Assembly (NCBI RefSeq): GCF_000723205.1
Contig: NZ_HG315671.1
Span: forward strand, 384,851-448,850
Length of the DNA stretch: 64,000 nucleotides
From: Formosa agariphila KMM 3901
GTDB taxonomy: Bacteria > Bacteroidota > Bacteroidia > Flavobacteriales > Flavobacteriaceae
Direction: 5' to 3'
A program made the position numbers and the translations under genes. Positions 62,312 through 64,000 of the stretch are shown piece after piece (position 1 is the stretch's first letter; each line of letters opens with the position of its first letter). The notes beneath the pieces are model-generated. The model did not search any database and was not told the origin of the DNA. It saw only the letters and a program-made list of their open reading frames with translations.

Positions 62312-64000
62312 ATGCAAAGTTTTAGATCAGAAATAGAGAACCCAGTTGTAGAACAGGATATAATTGAATTAGAAAAAAAGATTCGATTATTTAATGAAGG
62401 TAGTATAACCGACGAAAGTTTTAGAAGTTTACGTTTAGCTCGTGGTATATATGGGCAACGTCAACCAGGCGTTCAAATGATACGTATAAAATTACCTTAC
62501 GGAAAAGTGACTTCTAATCAGTTATTAAGAATTTCTGATGTTTCGGATCGTTTTTCTACAGGGAGATTACATATTACAACACGTCAGGATATTCAAATTC
62601 ACTACGTAAGTATTGATGATACTCCAGAACTTTGGTCTCAATTAGAACAAGACGATGTAACCTTGCGTGAAGCTTGTGGTAATACCGTAAGAAATGTAAC
62701 CGCTAGCGAAACTGCAGGAATCGATGTAAATGAACCTTTCGATGTGACGCCATATGCGCATGCGGCTTTCCAATTCTTTTTACGTAATCCTATTTGTCAA
62801 GAAATGGGTCGTAAATTTAAAATGTCGTTTTCGTCTTCAGATGCAGATACAGCTTTAAGTTATATTCATGATTTAGGATTTATTCCGAAGATAAAAGATG
62901 GAGAACGCGGGTTTAGAGTCTTACTTGGAGGTGGTTTAGGATCTCAACCAAGAAGTGCAGATTTAATTTATGAGTTCTTACCAACCTATAAAGTTATTCC
63001 TTTAATAGAAAGTGTATTACGTATTTTTGATCGTCATGGTGAACGTGCTAGACGAATGAAAGCACGTATGAAATTCTTAATAAAAGATGAAGGTTTAGAA
63101 AAATTCTTAGAATTAGTTGAAGCTGAACAAAAAGCATTATCTAATCAAGAAGTACACATCGAAGTAAAAGATGAAGCTATAAAGTTAAGCAATGTTGCTA
63201 TCCCTGAAGTGCATATAGAAGATGAGGATGCTTACAATAGTTGGAGAGCTTTAAATGTAATCCCTCAGAAACAAGACGGATTATATGCTATAGGAATTAA
63301 AGTGAAATTAGGTGATTTTTATACTGATAAAGCAAGAAAACTTGCCGCTTTAATTAAAGACTATGCAGCCGATGAGTTACGTTTTTCATTAAGACAAAAC
63401 ATTTTAATTCGTCACGTAAAAGAAGAGTTATTACCATTCTTCTATCAAGAATTAAAGGCTTTAGATTTTGTAGCAACAGGATATAATGCAACTACAGATA
63501 TTACGGCATGCCCAGGAACAGATACCTGTAATTTAGGTATTGCAAGTAGTACAGGAATGGCAGATGAGTTAGAGAAAGTTTTATATTCAGAATATCCACA
63601 ATACATTAACAACCAAGATATCGCTATTAAAATTAGTGGATGTATGAATGCTTGTGGCCAACACAACATGGCACACATTGGTTTTCAAGGGATGTCTATT
63701 CGTACTAAAGATAAATTAGTAGCGCCTGCTGTACAAGTATTATTAGGTGGTGGTGTATTAGGAAATGGAGAAGGTCGTTTTTCAGATAAAGTAATCAAGT
63801 TACCTTCTAAAAGAGGACCTCAAGCATTACGTTTAATTTTAGATGATTTTGAAACTAACGGAAATCCAGGAGAATCATTTTTAGAATATTACGACCGTCG
63901 AGACGGACAGAAATATTTTTATAATTTCTTAGTAACGTTATCAGATACAGAAAACTTACAACCTAGCGATTTTATCGATTGGGGTAATAAAGAAGAATAC
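62312..64000 (+). CDS. sulfite/nitrite reductase, haemoprotein type (3' end outside window)
   Basis: Open frame of 563 codons to the window end, starting at ATG 62312 (MQSFRSEIENPVVEQDI). Two siroheme/Fe-S half-sites are visible: GRLHITTRQDIQIHYV, then TACPGTDTCNLGIASS and ISGCMNACGQHNMAHIGFQG, the C-x5-C and C-x3-C pairs of ferredoxin-type sulfite and nitrite reductases. It directly follows cysH, so assimilatory sulfite reduction to sulfide is the likely role. A C-terminal extension cannot be assessed because the gene is cut. Confidence 0.9.
   Translation, partial: MQSFRSEIENPVVEQDIIELEKKIRLFNEGSITDESFRSLRLARGIYGQRQPGVQMIRIKLPYGKVTSNQLLRISDVSDRFSTGRLHITTRQDIQIHYVSIDDTPELWSQLEQDDVTLREACGNTVRNVTASETAGIDVNEPFDVTPYAHAAFQFFLRNPICQEMGRKFKMSFSSSDADTALSYIHDLGFIPKIKDGERGFRVLLGGGLGSQPRSADLIYEFLPTYKVIPLIESVLRIFDRHGERARRMKARMKFLIKDEGLEKFLELVEAEQKALSNQEVHIEVKDEAIKLSNVAIPEVHIEDEDAYNSWRALNVIPQKQDGLYAIGIKVKLGDFYTDKARKLAALIKDYAADELRFSLRQNILIRHVKEELLPFFYQELKALDFVATGYNATTDITACPGTDTCNLGIASSTGMADELEKVLYSEYPQYINNQDIAIKISGCMNACGQHNMAHIGFQGMSIRTKDKLVAPAVQVLLGGGVLGNGEGRFSDKVIKLPSKRGPQALRLILDDFETNGNPGESFLEYYDRRDGQKYFYNFLVTLSDTENLQPSDFIDWGNKEEY

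Overview
The window comes from an AT-rich member of the Bacteroidota, most likely a marine-type Flavobacteriaceae. The signs are GLPGLI-family and TonB-receptor-like outer-membrane proteins, Bacteroidota promoters of the form TTTG-N17-23-TAnnTTTG, weak Shine-Dalgarno sequences, lipoproteins with flavobacterial N-termini, and an argF' transcarbamylase of the Bacteroides type. It is mostly a chromosomal core of nitrogen, sulfur and amino-acid metabolism. I see no rRNA, insertion sequence, phage gene or CRISPR array; the only RNA gene found is a tRNA-Tyr.

Layout. 1-6.9 kb: App1-like phosphatase (cut by the window edge), deoxynucleoside kinase, a GLPGLI/outer-membrane-barrel pair, tRNA-Tyr and a small lipoprotein. 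6.9-8.3 kb: metK behind a SAM-II-like riboswitch. 8.4-19 kb: a nitrogen block with two Amt transporters flanking a PII protein, a porin, and gltBD. 19.1-26.3 kb: ilvD-B-N-C-A behind a 20-codon Ile/Leu/Val-rich leader peptide and terminator. 26.6-38.2 kb: a carbohydrate-oxidation locus with a decayed cytochrome c, a dehydrogenase-like/HEAT/cytochrome c lipoprotein, a TonB receptor, an AraC regulator, an MFS transporter, a Gfo/Idh/MocA oxidoreductase, a TIM-barrel isomerase and ThuA. 38.4-48.7 kb: the arginine operon (two GNATs, argG, argC, proC, argD, argF', argB, argE, argH and an azurin) behind two Arg-rich leader peptides. 48.8-53.2 kb: leuA-C-D-B on the minus strand. 53.3-54.9 kb: an alpha-solenoid protein of unknown function. 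55-61.1 kb: SAM-I riboswitch, metY, a MetX-aspartokinase-homoserine dehydrogenase fusion, and a metZ-like gene. 61.1-64 kb: an Rrf2 regulator, cysH and a sulfite/nitrite reductase cut by the window end.

How it fits together. Ammonium enters through Amt/PII and is fixed by GOGAT into glutamate, which feeds the branched-chain, arginine and leucine operons. Sulfate reduction (cysH, sulfite reductase) feeds sulfide to the two homocysteine-forming sulfhydrylases, and MetK makes SAM. Much of the control appears to be RNA-based: two different SAM riboswitch classes and amino-acid-rich leader peptides for ilv and arg. The most interesting items are the tandem Arg-rich leader ORFs (38371-38582), the ilv attenuator (19114-19236), the SAM-II-like element with a downstream anti-aptamer sequence (8226-8312), the sugar-oxidation locus with its dying cytochrome, and the Ser89 residue in argF', which points to succinylated rather than acetylated arginine intermediates.
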